A DNA stretch of 64,000 nucleotides, taken from SKHV01 sp963678565. GTDB lineage: Bacteria; Bacteroidota; Bacteroidia; Bacteroidales; Prolixibacteraceae. The stretch spans positions 1,674,001 to 1,738,000 of the forward strand of contig OY782875.1 of NCBI GenBank assembly GCA_963678565.1. The letters run 5' to 3'. The notes under the pieces were generated by a model. It made no database searches. It worked only from the letters and a program-made list of their open reading frames with translations, and had not been told where the DNA came from. Made by a program: the position numbers and the translations under genes. Shown here in pieces: positions 53,864 to 63,400 of this stretch. Positions within the stretch are counted from its first letter, which is position 1. Each line of letters starts with the position of its first letter.

Positions 53864-56800
53864 CTATTCCAAAGTTACATCGAAATAGACCGAGTGGCGC
53901 CCATAAGTTTCGTAAAAAGGTTTAAACTCAACCCCATCAATCTGGAACTTTAATTGCGCTGGATCGCCTGTAATTGTTTTGCTAATATCTTGGGCGTTTA
54001 AGTTGATTTTTCGCCACTGTTTTAATGGTTTTTGTTCTTGTGCAGCAAGTAAAATAGGACCATAAAACAAACTGGCAATATTTTGTTGATCCATTACGGG
54101 TTCAAGTCGAAACTGAAAAGGAATTTTGATTTCAACAATGTCACCATTTTTCCATTTTCGATTGATCGTTAAGTAGCTACCGGCAATTGTATTTAATTGC
54201 TCTTGTTTTCCATTTATTTTAATTGAAATTTCGTTGTTGGCCCAATTTGGAATACGCACATGGAGACTGAATTTAGCATTTCCTTCAATTTTAAGTTGAG
54301 TGAACTCTTCCTTCGGAAAAGCAGTTGCTTGTGTAAGTTTAATATTCTTTTCCTCCCAATTTAAAGTAGATGGAACAAAAAGGTTCACATACAAATCTTT
54401 GTTGTTTTTACTTTTGAAATAAATTGAATTTTGAAGTTTGGTACTACTTTCTAAAGCCGTTCCGTTGCAACAAGTAAATCCGTGCATGTCGGCATTCGAG
54501 AAATGCTTCACCGAACCCGGTCTTAAGGGTACATGGTATGTATTGGCAGGGCTGTGTTCTTCTACCGATGCTAATATGTGATTGTATAATCCACGCTCGT
54601 AATAATCCATTAATTCTGCTTCCTGATTGAAGAGAAATAAGTTTCGCGTTAATTTAAGCATGTTGTAAGTGGCGCAAGTTTCGTTTTGCCCTCCAGCCGA
54701 GAACCCGTTTTGGTATAAGCTTGCAGGTTCGGCTATGAAACATTCGGCATTTGCGGGATTGGTAGCACCGGCTACTCCGCCAATGCTATACATATAATCA
54801 GCGGTGGTCATGTGCCAAAAATTATCTGCAATATGATAGTATTCAGGTGCACTTGAGGTGCGATACGTTTCTAAAGCACCCACAATTTGAGGAATGTGCT
54901 GATTGGCGTGCAACCCACGAAATAAATCAACATTTTTGGCTAAGCCATGTGTGTGATTGGCATCTCCAAAAAATACCCGAATGTTATCAAATAATTGAGC
55001 AACTTCAAGATACTTTGGGTCATTGCTTAGTCGGTACAAACGTGCCATGGCATCGTTCATACCGCCATATTCACCGGCAATGTAGGTATTCCACATGCGA
55101 ATGAGCGTATCCTCGGGCAATTGACTTAAGCGAGCATGTACCCACGATCCCATGCCTGTTACAATGTTTAATGCTTTTTCATTGCCACTAATTTCATAAA
55201 TATCCATCAAACCAGCCAATATCTTATGTAGGGTGTAATAAGGCGCCCAAATTTTTGTATTGTCGGTTCCGTATTTTGCGCCACTTTCTAATAGAATAAA
55301 TTGGTCGGGAGGGTAGGCGCTGATAAAACCAGTGCCCCAATTCCAATAATCGTTTCTTATTCCTTCAACACTCAGGTCTGAATCGTAGTTGTTTTTTCCG
55401 ACGCCTGGTGGAACTGCAGTTGGATCAGCTACAAATTCACTGCCATCTGTTTTTGGTTTTCCCGATAATTGCGCCAATTTGTAAAGCTCGTTTACCATAT
55501 ATTCCATCTTTTTAGAAAAATTGGCCTGTAAAGATGGATCATAAGCGGTACTTGCATAGGCTTGTGCAAGAGCCGTTAAATAATGTCCGGTTGCGTGTCC
55601 GCGAAGTTTGGTTTCCTGGCTGTCCCAAACCCCTAAAGGTTGAGCACCTTCTGGTTGTGCTTGTCCAAATGCATTTCGAAACATGAACAGAAAATCATCA
55701 GGATTGGTATGGGCAAGTCCATTGATGAATTTATCCCTATTTTCAATAAATTTTGTGTCGTTTCCGTGTAAGTCTTTATTTAATGTTACTTGATTTAATT
55801 GAAAAGGTTCAAGGCTTTGTTTGGGGGTGGTTTCTTTTTTATGCGCTTTTACTGTAATGAGGGCTTTCGGCTGAAACTCCGTTCCCGGAACAATTCCTGT
55901 AAGGGTATAAGTTCCGGGGGTTAAAACCTGATTGTTATTGCTTGGTGCTGGCCAAATTACTCTTACTTTCGGACCATCGATATTGTTTTCATATTCAGCA
56001 GTTAAATAACTTGGCAAACGTGGAAGCACTCCAAGGCTGGTTTCGATCTCAATATCAATCACATTTGTTAAGAAAGCATTGTAAAGTTGAGGTTTTGATT
56101 TCGAAAACTGTATCAAATCTGATTTTTGCTTGGTTTCGTTCACAACCGTTGACTCGCTGTTATTTTTCAAATGATTTTTTATACTTATTAATTGTTCTTT
56201 TTGAAGCGCAATTCTGTAAAATCTGAAATCGTGTAGCAGCGCATTGAAGCTAACTGGTTCATCCGAAATCGATTTTCCAAGGTATATTTTAAATTCATCG
56301 TTTGATGTTTTGTCAAATATATGATCGTTCAGAAATTCAATCTTACTTGCCAGTTCTCCATTTATGTAAGTGTTTAAAGTTTTAGTTGGAAGGTCAACAA
56401 CAAATGCAAAGTGATTCCATTCGTCGATATCGGGAATGACCGCGTTTGCAGTAAACAATTTTCCATTCGTTACCAATTTAGTTTGTAAGATGTTCTTGCT
56501 ATTAAAGTTCGAAAGTATTGAAGAAAAATGATTTTGTTCGTTATTTCCAAGATCGATGATTACCGGATCATTTGTTGTTGATTTAAGATAAATCCAAGCA
56601 GTAATACTCATTGATTCTTGATTCTTCAACCACTGGGCTGGAATAGAAATGAATGAATCGTCATTTTCGTTTAAAGAAAGCACCGATCCAAAGGTTGCTT
56701 CTTTTGTAAATTCAAAACTGGTTCCTTGAATACTTCCATGCAAATTATTACGTGTCCAGTCCTTAATATTTTTGTTAAGCGGGTAGCGGGCAATTAAGTC

Positions 56801-56911
56801 GGTTTCTCCAATACCATCTAAAATTTGATCACCCGATTGGGCCTTGCATTCATTTGTGTTGAAAAAGGATAAGCTCAATAATATTCCCAATAGCAGTGTA
56901 TATTTTTTCAT
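53864..56911 (-). CDS. LamG/Big-like/GH127 beta-L-arabinofuranosidase-type protein
   Basis: This is a 1015-residue exported protein. A signal peptide (KKYTLLLGILLSLSFF...CKAQS) is followed by a LamG/concanavalin-like domain (about 30-245), an Ig-like segment (about 285-360, GVLPRLPSYLTAEYENNIDG...PGTYTLTG) and a GH127 (DUF1680) catalytic domain (about 375-1015). The GH127 landmarks are LRGHATGHYLTALAQAYAS, EYGGMNDAMARLYR and NETCATYNMLKLTRNLF. In the metal-Cys site, GFTCCNGTALESS carries the paired Cys, while NETCATYN provides the Glu/Cys. It would release beta-L-arabinofuranose from hydroxyproline-linked arabinans. ATG 56911 is preferred over 56917. Confidence 0.92.
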   Translation of the reverse strand: MKKYTLLLGILLSLSFFNTNECKAQSGDQILDGIGETDLIARYPLNKNIKDWTRNNLHGSIQGTSFEFTKEATFGSVLSLNENDDSFISIPAQWLKNQESMSITAWIYLKSTTNDPVIIDLGNNEQNHFSSILSNFNSKNILQTKLVTNGKLFTANAVIPDIDEWNHFAFVVDLPTKTLNTYINGELASKIEFLNDHIFDKTSNDEFKIYLGKSISDEPVSFNALLHDFRFYRIALQKEQLISIKNHLKNNSESTVVNETKQKSDLIQFSKSKPQLYNAFLTNVIDIEIETSLGVLPRLPSYLTAEYENNIDGPKVRVIWPAPSNNNQVLTPGTYTLTGIVPGTEFQPKALITVKAHKKETTPKQSLEPFQLNQVTLNKDLHGNDTKFIENRDKFINGLAHTNPDDFLFMFRNAFGQAQPEGAQPLGVWDSQETKLRGHATGHYLTALAQAYASTAYDPSLQANFSKKMEYMVNELYKLAQLSGKPKTDGSEFVADPTAVPPGVGKNNYDSDLSVEGIRNDYWNWGTGFISAYPPDQFILLESGAKYGTDNTKIWAPYYTLHKILAGLMDIYEISGNEKALNIVTGMGSWVHARLSQLPEDTLIRMWNTYIAGEYGGMNDAMARLYRLSNDPKYLEVAQLFDNIRVFFGDANHTHGLAKNVDLFRGLHANQHIPQIVGALETYRTSSAPEYYHIADNFWHMTTADYMYSIGGVAGATNPANAECFIAEPASLYQNGFSAGGQNETCATYNMLKLTRNLFLFNQEAELMDYYERGLYNHILASVEEHSPANTYHVPLRPGSVKHFSNADMHGFTCCNGTALESSTKLQNSIYFKSKNNKDLYVNLFVPSTLNWEEKNIKLTQATAFPKEEFTQLKIEGNAKFSLHVRIPNWANNEISIKINGKQEQLNTIAGSYLTINRKWKNGDIVEIKIPFQFRLEPVMDQQNIASLFYGPILLAAQEQKPLKQWRKINLNAQDISKTITGDPAQLKFQIDGVEFKPFYETYGRHSVYFDVTLE

Positions 56912-57238
56912 GTTCAATTTTGGTTGAAGATTGCAATCATTAATAAGAATCTAAATTACTCTAATCTTGAAAGAATACTATAAAAAGGAATTAAGAATTG
57001 ATATAACAATTTTTATAAAAGCATTTGAGAAGGCCTGCAAATCTAATTCTTAGCTATCTTTAAAGGTAAATATTGTTCAGTAACCAAACGTTTAACAAGC
57101 ATATTTAATTAATCGGCATTTCGAGATTATTATAATTTTATCCATTTCATCCAATGTTATATTGTTTGAAAATTCAGAACTTTCGATTTAAACAAATTTA
57201 AAAGTTGTATTCTTGTAATACAAAAATATGATGGGATT
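56912..57238. other. divergent region between GH127 and the acyl-activating fusion
   Basis: AT-rich sequence with no ORF. It holds the GH127 -7 box (57038-57045) and should contain the promoter of the divergent plus-strand gene, possibly near the TATTCTTG at about 57209, which is a one-mismatch -7 box. Confidence 0.45.
57038..57045 (-). promoter_or_regulatory. Bacteroidota -7 box, possible GH127 promoter
   Basis: TAGATTTG on the minus strand matches TAnnTTTG exactly, 127 bases before the GH127 ATG. Confidence 0.45.
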
Positions 57239-59707
57239 ATGGGGATTACATTAATCAATAGAAGTCAGCTTAATAAAACTGCCTTAAAAACCGCAGGAGG
57301 AGATTTTTCTTATGAGCAATTAATGGTTAGAGTTCAGCAAATGGCCATGCTTTTTTCGGGTCAGAGCTATTCTAAAGTGGCTATTTATGCAGAAAATAGT
57401 GTAGATTGGATTGCAGCAGTTTACGCTGCATTTCAAAACAACTGTATCGCTGTTCCCATCGATTTTATGGCCGCTCCAAGCGATGTTGCTTATATAATCG
57501 ATGACTGTACTCCCGACTTGCTTTTTATTAGCAATGAAATGAAAGATTCCTTCCAAAAGGTTGAAGCAAAAATAAACTTTCATCCCAAAATATTAGTTTT
57601 TGAGGAACTAGTGTATGAGCCTGTTGCTGCAAGTACTTGGCTGGGGCCAAATGATTCCGATAACACCGCTGTGATCATTTATACATCGGGAACTACAGGA
57701 AACCCCAAAGGAGTAATGCTTAGCTTTCGAAATATTTTTGAGAATGTTAAAGATGTAGTAAAAGCAAAAATCTTTGAAGCCCATCGGGAAGTGATGATTT
57801 TTTTGCCATTACATCATGTGTTTCCTTTAGTTGGATCTATGATGGCACCTTTGCATGTTGGATGTACTGTGGTAATGGCAGCTTCGATGCAATCCTCCGA
57901 TTTGATGAAAGCTTTCGCCGAAAACCAAATTGGTGTATTTATGGGCGTTCCGCGCTTGTACGAATTAATGTACCGTGGAATTAAAGCTAAAATTGATCAA
58001 AGCTTTGCAGCTCGTTTAATGTTGAAGTTTGTTTTAGCTACTGGAAATCGAAAATTAGGAAAGAAACTATTTAAGAAAGTACACGATAATTTTGGCGGTC
58101 ATTTAGATTATATGATTGCCGGTGGAGCTGCGTTAAATAAAGAAGTCGGAACCTTCTTTCATGCAATTGGCTTCAATATTTTAGAAGGTTTTGGGATGAC
58201 AGAAGCCGCGCCAATGATCACATTTCCACGTCCGGGGAAAGTTAAAATAGGCTCAACCGGACAAGCATTAACTGGCTTGCAAGTTGAAATTAGAGATGGC
58301 GAAATTGTAGCCAAAGGGCCAAGTATTATGCAAGGATACTATAATCGACCTGAAGAAACTGCTGAAGTATTGAAAGATGGATGGTTGCATACTGGGGATT
58401 TAGGCCGCATCGACAAGGATGGCTTCTTATACATTACGGGTCGAAAAAAAGAGATTATAGTTTTAGCGAACGGAAAAAATATTAATCCGGTTGAATTAGA
58501 AATGAAATTGGATGGTTTTTCTCCTGCAATTACAGAGGCAGGGATTTTTATGCACAACGAGATGTTGCATGCAGTTATTCGTCCGAACCTTAGTTTTATT
58601 TCTGAAAATGGAATTAGCGATATCGATGCCTATTTCAAAAAGAATATTATTGCGCCTTTTAATTCAGAATTAAGTTCTTACAAAAGAATTATGCAATTTA
58701 CTTTGGTAAATACGGAGCTTCCTCGCACCCGTTTATCTAAACTTCAGCGATTTAAACTAGTCGATTTATTGGAGGTTAAGAAGGAGAAAATTAAAACGAA
58801 GAAGCAAGTTAATACCGAAGAATTTAAAGCCTTGAAAACCTTTATCGAAACACAGGTGGATATGGATATTTTGCCTGAGCATCATTTAGTTTTCGATTTG
58901 GCAATGGATTCACTAGGAAAGCTTGGGTTGATCGATTTTATTGAAAAGAGTTTTGGGATTGAATTGAATGAAGATCAATTGATTAAATTCCCGACTTTGC
59001 AAAAAATGGCTGATCACATTAAGCAAAAAAAGCTTTTTCATAAAACCGAAGAAAAAACCAGTTGGTCGAGCAATGTTAATGAAAGTAATGAGGTGGAATT
59101 ACCTACTGCTTCTATCTTTCTTCAACCAATTGTAAAAGCGGTTCGTATAATTTTTTCTTTGTTCTTTAAATTCGAAGTGAAAGGGCAGGAACATATACCA
59201 GAAGGGCCTTGTTTCATAACTCCCAACCACGAAACCAAGTTAGATGCTTTTTTGGTGCTTTCATATTTAGATAAAAACACATTAAAGAATACCTATTCTT
59301 ATGCCAAAAAAGATCATGTAAATGGAAAGCTTAGAGGGTATTTAGCCAAGCACAATAATGTAATTGTGATGGATTTGAGTAACGATTTGAAAAACTCGAT
59401 TCATAAAATGGCCGAAGTGGTAAAACAAGGAAAAAAGATTTTGATTTTTCCAGAAGGTACACGTTCACAAACGGGCGAGCTGGGAAGTTTTAAGAAAACC
59501 TATGCCTTGTTAAGTGAGGAGTTAAATATTCCGATTTTACCAGTTGCGATTTTGGGTGGTTACGAGGCCATGTCGTCTGGTGATAAAAAACTAAAAACTG
59601 GAAGCAAAATTAAGGTTGAATTTTTACCGGTGATCGATCCGAAAAGTAGAAATGCCAATGAACTAAACGAGCTTGTTTATGCCGAAATCCTTAAGCATAA
59701 GCGCTAA
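57239..59707 (+). CDS. AMP-binding / acyl carrier / PlsC acyltransferase fusion
   Basis: This is an 822-residue three-module protein. An adenylate-forming domain (about 10-500) has the AMP motif IIYTSGTTGNPKGVM (147-160), GFGMTEAAPMI and WLHTGDLGRIDKDGFLYITG. A carrier domain (about 535-605) has the phosphopantetheine Ser (about 557) in LAMDSLGKLGLIDFIEK. The C-terminal PlsC-type acyltransferase (about 630-822) has NHETKLDAF (HX4D) and FPEGTRSQTGELGSFKK. It probably activates a fatty acid, holds it on its own carrier and transfers it to a lysolipid or glycerol phosphate, as in acyl-ACP synthetase Aas-like systems. The gene stands alone, divergent from GH127. Confidence 0.92.
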   Translation: MGITLINRSQLNKTALKTAGGDFSYEQLMVRVQQMAMLFSGQSYSKVAIYAENSVDWIAAVYAAFQNNCIAVPIDFMAAPSDVAYIIDDCTPDLLFISNEMKDSFQKVEAKINFHPKILVFEELVYEPVAASTWLGPNDSDNTAVIIYTSGTTGNPKGVMLSFRNIFENVKDVVKAKIFEAHREVMIFLPLHHVFPLVGSMMAPLHVGCTVVMAASMQSSDLMKAFAENQIGVFMGVPRLYELMYRGIKAKIDQSFAARLMLKFVLATGNRKLGKKLFKKVHDNFGGHLDYMIAGGAALNKEVGTFFHAIGFNILEGFGMTEAAPMITFPRPGKVKIGSTGQALTGLQVEIRDGEIVAKGPSIMQGYYNRPEETAEVLKDGWLHTGDLGRIDKDGFLYITGRKKEIIVLANGKNINPVELEMKLDGFSPAITEAGIFMHNEMLHAVIRPNLSFISENGISDIDAYFKKNIIAPFNSELSSYKRIMQFTLVNTELPRTRLSKLQRFKLVDLLEVKKEKIKTKKQVNTEEFKALKTFIETQVDMDILPEHHLVFDLAMDSLGKLGLIDFIEKSFGIELNEDQLIKFPTLQKMADHIKQKKLFHKTEEKTSWSSNVNESNEVELPTASIFLQPIVKAVRIIFSLFFKFEVKGQEHIPEGPCFITPNHETKLDAFLVLSYLDKNTLKNTYSYAKKDHVNGKLRGYLAKHNNVIVMDLSNDLKNSIHKMAEVVKQGKKILIFPEGTRSQTGELGSFKKTYALLSEELNIPILPVAILGGYEAMSSGDKKLKTGSKIKVEFLPVIDPKSRNANELNELVYAEILKHKR

Positions 59708-59740
59708 TTATACTTAATTAATTTGAACATGTTACTCTAA

Positions 59741-59920
59741 GATTCTAATAATCATTTTCTAAATACGTCACTTGTTAATTGGCTTTGTACCATCGAAATT
59801 GAAACAAGGAATAAACATAAATATGGAATTATGGTTTCGAATACTTTCAACGATGAAGGAAAAGTGGTTGATGATAACTTACTTAATGAGTTCAAAAGAA
59901 TAGTTTGGCTTAGTAAATAA
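59741..59920 (+). pseudogene. possible 3' remnant of an unknown gene
   Basis: A 59-codon frame without any start codon runs from after a stop at 59738-59740 to a TAA at 59918-59920, encoding NTSLVNWLCTIEIETRNKHK, then YGIMVSNTFNDEGKVVDDNL and LNEFKRIVWLSK. The composition looks protein-like, but I do not recognise it. A terminator follows directly, as at a true gene end, so it may be the tail of a lost gene. Support is weak. Confidence 0.25.
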
Positions 59921-59925
59921 AGTTG

Positions 59926-59958
59926 AAAAGTGCAGTACAATTAATTGTCTGCACTTTT
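59926..59958. terminator. terminator between convergent small features
   Basis: Arms AAAAGTGCAG (59926-59935) and CTGCACTTTT (59949-59958) pair exactly. It follows the possible remnant at 59741-59920 and overlaps the end of the minus-strand small gene, so it could work in both directions. Confidence 0.7.
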
Positions 59959-60212
59959 TATTTTGCCTTAACTAAGTCGATTGAATTGAAGCTGTATACT
60001 TCCGAAAAATCAATTTTTAAAGAATCATATTCTTTGTCCCTCACAAACTTGTATCCCTTTACTTTTATCGTTGATTTATTTCTCTTCCCTCTACTCGCTT
60101 TCAAAAAGGTTTTTAATTGCTTCTCATTTTCTTCATCTAAAGCAATCAATGTATCCAATTTTAAATGATGGTAATACGAAAATTCATCTTTAATGGTTCG
60201 CAGCAAAGCCAT
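59958..60212 (-). CDS. small soluble protein, unknown function
   Basis: I do not recognise this 84-residue protein. It starts ALLRTIKDEFSYYHHLKL, is rich in Lys/Asp/Glu and has no membrane or signal segment. It is treated as real because an exact Bacteroidota -7 box (TAACTTTG at 60242-60235) lies 22 bases before its ATG and a terminator sits exactly at its stop. It is divergent from hrpB, with both promoters packed in about 60 bases. Confidence 0.65.
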   Translation of the reverse strand: MALLRTIKDEFSYYHHLKLDTLIALDEENEKQLKTFLKASRGKRNKSTIKVKGYKFVRDKEYDSLKIDFSEVYSFNSIDLVKAK

Positions 60213-60234
60213 AGTTCTATTCTTAAGTTGCCGA

Positions 60235-60242
60235 CAAAGTTA
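60235..60242 (-). promoter_or_regulatory. Bacteroidota -7 box of the small 84-residue gene
   Basis: TAACTTTG on the minus strand matches TAnnTTTG exactly, 22 bases before the ATG at 60212. Confidence 0.6.
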
Positions 60243-60279
60243 ACTTATTTTGTGCACCTCGCAGACCGATATTTTCTGT

Positions 60280-60287
60280 TATTTTTG
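60280..60287 (+). promoter_or_regulatory. Bacteroidota -7 box of hrpB
   Basis: TATTTTTG matches TAnnTTTG exactly. Transcription would start near 60294, ruling out the longer frame from 60250 and pointing to the TTG at 60307. Confidence 0.6.
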
Positions 60288-60306
60288 TCGGTTTAAACGC
60301 ACGAAA

Positions 60307-62802
60307 TTGAAATTCGATTATACAAATATTGATTTACCTGTTGTTTCGATTGTTGAGGAGCTGAAAGAGCGCCTGATCAACGAAAACACTTTATTGGTAA
60401 ATGCCACTCCCGGAGCAGGGAAAAGTACCATTCTACCCTTGGTTTTATTAAATGAAACTTGGTTAGGCGATAAGAAAATAGTGATGCTCGAACCTCGACG
60501 CCTCGCAGCACAATCGATTGCTGAACGCATGGCTTCGTTGTTGGGAGAAGTAGTAGGGCAGACTGTTGGCTATCGCATTCGTTTCGACAATCGAGTGAGT
60601 GAGCAAACCCGTATAGAAGTGGTGACTGAAGGAATTCTAACGCGCATGTTGCATACCGACAATGCTCTGGAGAATGTGGGCATGGTCATCTTCGACGAGT
60701 TTCATGAGCGCAGCATCTTTGCCGATGTTGCGCTGGCTTTGTGTCGCGAATCGCAGCAAGTGTTGCGCCCCGATTTACGAATGCTTATCATGTCGGCAAC
60801 CCTCAATTTACCAGAGCTATCTGCCTTGCTTAATTGTAACGTGGTGCAATGCGAAGGTCGTCAGTACCCCGTGGAAATTGAGTACACAGGCGGCAACGAT
60901 ATGTACATGATTCCTGAGATGACAGCGCAAGTAGTTAAAAAAGCTCTAAATGAAACCGACGGTGATGTGCTTGTTTTTCTTCCAGGAGAAGGAGAAATAA
61001 AGAAATGCGAAAAGCTGTTGAGTGCTGATCGTAAGGATTATCAATTGCATCCATTGTACGGTCAATTGCCTTCGAACAAACAACGCGCAGCTATTATGCC
61101 CGATTTGCAAGGCAGAAGAAAGGTAATTCTCGCTACCTCTATTGCCGAAACCAGTTTAACCATTGAAGGGGTAAAAGTAGTGGTTGATTGTGGCTTTGGT
61201 CGAACACAACGATTTGATCCACGATCGGGTTTGTCAAGATTGGAAACCATCCAAATCTCGAAAGACTCAGCCGATCAACGCGCCGGTCGTGCCGGTCGTT
61301 TAGGCCCGGGTAAGTGTTACCGAATGTGGAGCAAAGCTACGCACGAGCAGTTAACTGATCATCGTGTGCCTGAAATCCTCAGCAGCGATTTAGCTGATTT
61401 GGCACTCGATTTAATTCAATGGGGAGTGGTTGATCCCATGCAGTTAATATGGTTAACGCCGCCACCGAAAGGCGCTTTTGCGCAGTCGATAGAGCTATTG
61501 AAAGAGTTGGGCGCCATTGAAAACGGAAAAATTACCGATCACGGTAAAGCCTTGCATCGCTTGCCTTGTCATCCACGTATTGCGCATTTGTTGTTGCAGG
61601 CCAATGGTGCCGAAGAGCTTGCCTTGGCTTGCGATTTAGCCGCCGTGTTAGAAGAGCGCGACCCGATGCCAAAAGAAACGGGCATTGATGTGAACATTCG
61701 CATTGAAACCTTAAGAAAGTTGAGGGCCGAAGGTCGGTTGGGGAAAAAGTTCAAGCGCATTGAAAAGATTTCAGCTTCGTACCGCACCCTGATGAAATGT
61801 GCCGAAAGCAATGAGCTTGTTGATCCCTATTTAACCGGATTGCTGTTGGTGCATGCATATCCTGAGCGAATTGCTCACGCTCGAGTAGGGAATAATGCGC
61901 AATTCAAGTTAGCCAATGGAAGCATTGCCATGGCTGGGCATCGCGATGATTTGGCTGACGAGCCTTGGCTGGCAGTAGCGCATATGAATGCCCGCGATGG
62001 AATGGGGAAGATCTTTTTAGCTTCTCCCTTAGATCCAACCGATTTGGCTCCCTTGGTGAAGAAGATGGAGGTAATTACTTGGGAAACACGCAAAGGTGGA
62101 CTCATTGCTGCTGAAGAGCTACGCATTGGCAACATCGTGTTGCAATCGAAACCGCTACCTGAGCCCGATGAGGAGCACAAGGTAAAAGCCATTTGCGAGG
62201 CAATTCAAAAGGAAGGGGAGCGTCTGTTGTCGTTCAATGAAGAGGTGCAGCAATGGCAAAATAGGGTGATGAGCTTGCGTAAGTGGCGACCTGCCGATCG
62301 TTGGCCAAATGTTTCAACGGCTGCTTTGTTGGCTACCAATCACGAGTGGTTAGCGCCTTATTTAAATTCAGTGCGTAAAAACGAAGATCTGAAGCGAATC
62401 AATTTAAAAGAGGTTTTGCATTTTTATTTAAGTTTGGAGCAGCAAAAGGCTTTGAATGATTTAGCGCCTGAAAGAATCAAGGTGCCCAGTGGTTCGAGCA
62501 TTAAAATAGAATATCAAGGGAATGGTGAAGTGCCTGTGTTAGCAGTTCGCTTGCAAGAGGTGTTTGCCTTGGCTGATACGCCGACCATTAACGAGGGAAA
62601 AACAAAATTGGTGATGCATTTGCTCTCGCCCGGATTTAAGCCTGTGCAGGTGACTTCCGATTTGAAAAGCTTTTGGAACAACACCTATTTCGAAGTAAAG
62701 AAAGAATTAAAACGTCGCTATCCAAAGCACGCCTGGCCCGATAATCCTTGGAAGGAAGAGGCCATTCGGGGGGTGAAAAAGCGTAATCCGAATAAAGAAT
62801 AA
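60307..62802 (+). CDS. hrpB: ATP-dependent helicase HrpB
   Basis: This is an 831-residue DEAH/RHA-type helicase. Walker A is NATPGAGKSTILPLVLL. Motif Ia is MLEPRRLAAQSIAERMASLL. Motif II is DEFHERS (DEFH, as in HrpB). SATLN, then the helicase C motifs TSIAETSLTIEGVKVVVDCGFG and DQRAGRAGRLGPGKCYRMWS follow. The HrpB-specific C-terminal region ends SFWNNTYFEVKKELKRRYPKHAWPDNPW, a family hallmark. TTG 60307 is chosen since an exact promoter box lies at 60280-60287 and the product then begins KFDYTNIDLPVVSI as in homologues. YchJ follows after 4 bases. Confidence 0.94.
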   Translation: MKFDYTNIDLPVVSIVEELKERLINENTLLVNATPGAGKSTILPLVLLNETWLGDKKIVMLEPRRLAAQSIAERMASLLGEVVGQTVGYRIRFDNRVSEQTRIEVVTEGILTRMLHTDNALENVGMVIFDEFHERSIFADVALALCRESQQVLRPDLRMLIMSATLNLPELSALLNCNVVQCEGRQYPVEIEYTGGNDMYMIPEMTAQVVKKALNETDGDVLVFLPGEGEIKKCEKLLSADRKDYQLHPLYGQLPSNKQRAAIMPDLQGRRKVILATSIAETSLTIEGVKVVVDCGFGRTQRFDPRSGLSRLETIQISKDSADQRAGRAGRLGPGKCYRMWSKATHEQLTDHRVPEILSSDLADLALDLIQWGVVDPMQLIWLTPPPKGAFAQSIELLKELGAIENGKITDHGKALHRLPCHPRIAHLLLQANGAEELALACDLAAVLEERDPMPKETGIDVNIRIETLRKLRAEGRLGKKFKRIEKISASYRTLMKCAESNELVDPYLTGLLLVHAYPERIAHARVGNNAQFKLANGSIAMAGHRDDLADEPWLAVAHMNARDGMGKIFLASPLDPTDLAPLVKKMEVITWETRKGGLIAAEELRIGNIVLQSKPLPEPDEEHKVKAICEAIQKEGERLLSFNEEVQQWQNRVMSLRKWRPADRWPNVSTAALLATNHEWLAPYLNSVRKNEDLKRINLKEVLHFYLSLEQQKALNDLAPERIKVPSGSSIKIEYQGNGEVPVLAVRLQEVFALADTPTINEGKTKLVMHLLSPGFKPVQVTSDLKSFWNNTYFEVKKELKRRYPKHAWPDNPWKEEAIRGVKKRNPNKE

Positions 62803-62806
62803 AATT

Positions 62807-63187
62807 ATGTGTAGCCTTTGTCCCTGTGGATCAAAATTAGAAGCCTCGGCTTGTTGTCAGCAAATAATAAGTGGTAAGCGCAATGCTGAAACAGCGCTAG
62901 AGTTAATGCGTAGTCGCTATGTGGCGTTTACGCAGGCGAATGCCGACTATTTAATGCGCAGTCATTGTGCTAAGCGTCGTCCTTTGCGTGAGAAGATGGC
63001 CATTAAGAAATGGGCTGCATCGGTTCATTGGGTACAACTCATCATTTTGAAAACCGAAGCTGGTCAAACCAACGATGAGATTGGCTATGTTGAGTTTCGT
63101 GCTCTTTACATGGAAGATGGAAAGCTGCAGGAGATTCATGAAAACTCAAAGTTCATTCGCGAAAAAGGCAAGTGGGTTTATTGTTAG
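62807..63187 (+). CDS. YchJ-family (UPF0225) SEC-C motif protein
   Basis: This is a 126-residue protein with an N-terminal SEC-C metal-binding motif (CPCGSKLEASACC) and the YchJ segment TALELMRSRYVAFTQANADYLMRS, followed by the strand-rich NTF2-like part ending IREKGKWVYC. The family's function is not known. It starts 5 bases after the hrpB stop and is probably co-transcribed with it. Confidence 0.92.
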   Translation: MCSLCPCGSKLEASACCQQIISGKRNAETALELMRSRYVAFTQANADYLMRSHCAKRRPLREKMAIKKWAASVHWVQLIILKTEAGQTNDEIGYVEFRALYMEDGKLQEIHENSKFIREKGKWVYC

Positions 63188-63400
63188 TAGAAAGTGGAAT
63201 GTAGGTGGCTGAGCTTATCGAAGCCGGTTATATAAAAGTTCCTGGGTTCCTGAGTGACAAAGTAACAGAGAGACAAATCTTAATCTTAATTCAGTATCTT
63301 CCATTTTATATTCGTGAATAAAACCTCAAATCATTCCCCTTTTCATAAACATTTTTTATTCCTTACTGTTTCGAAATTATTAGCAACAGAAGAGATTTTG

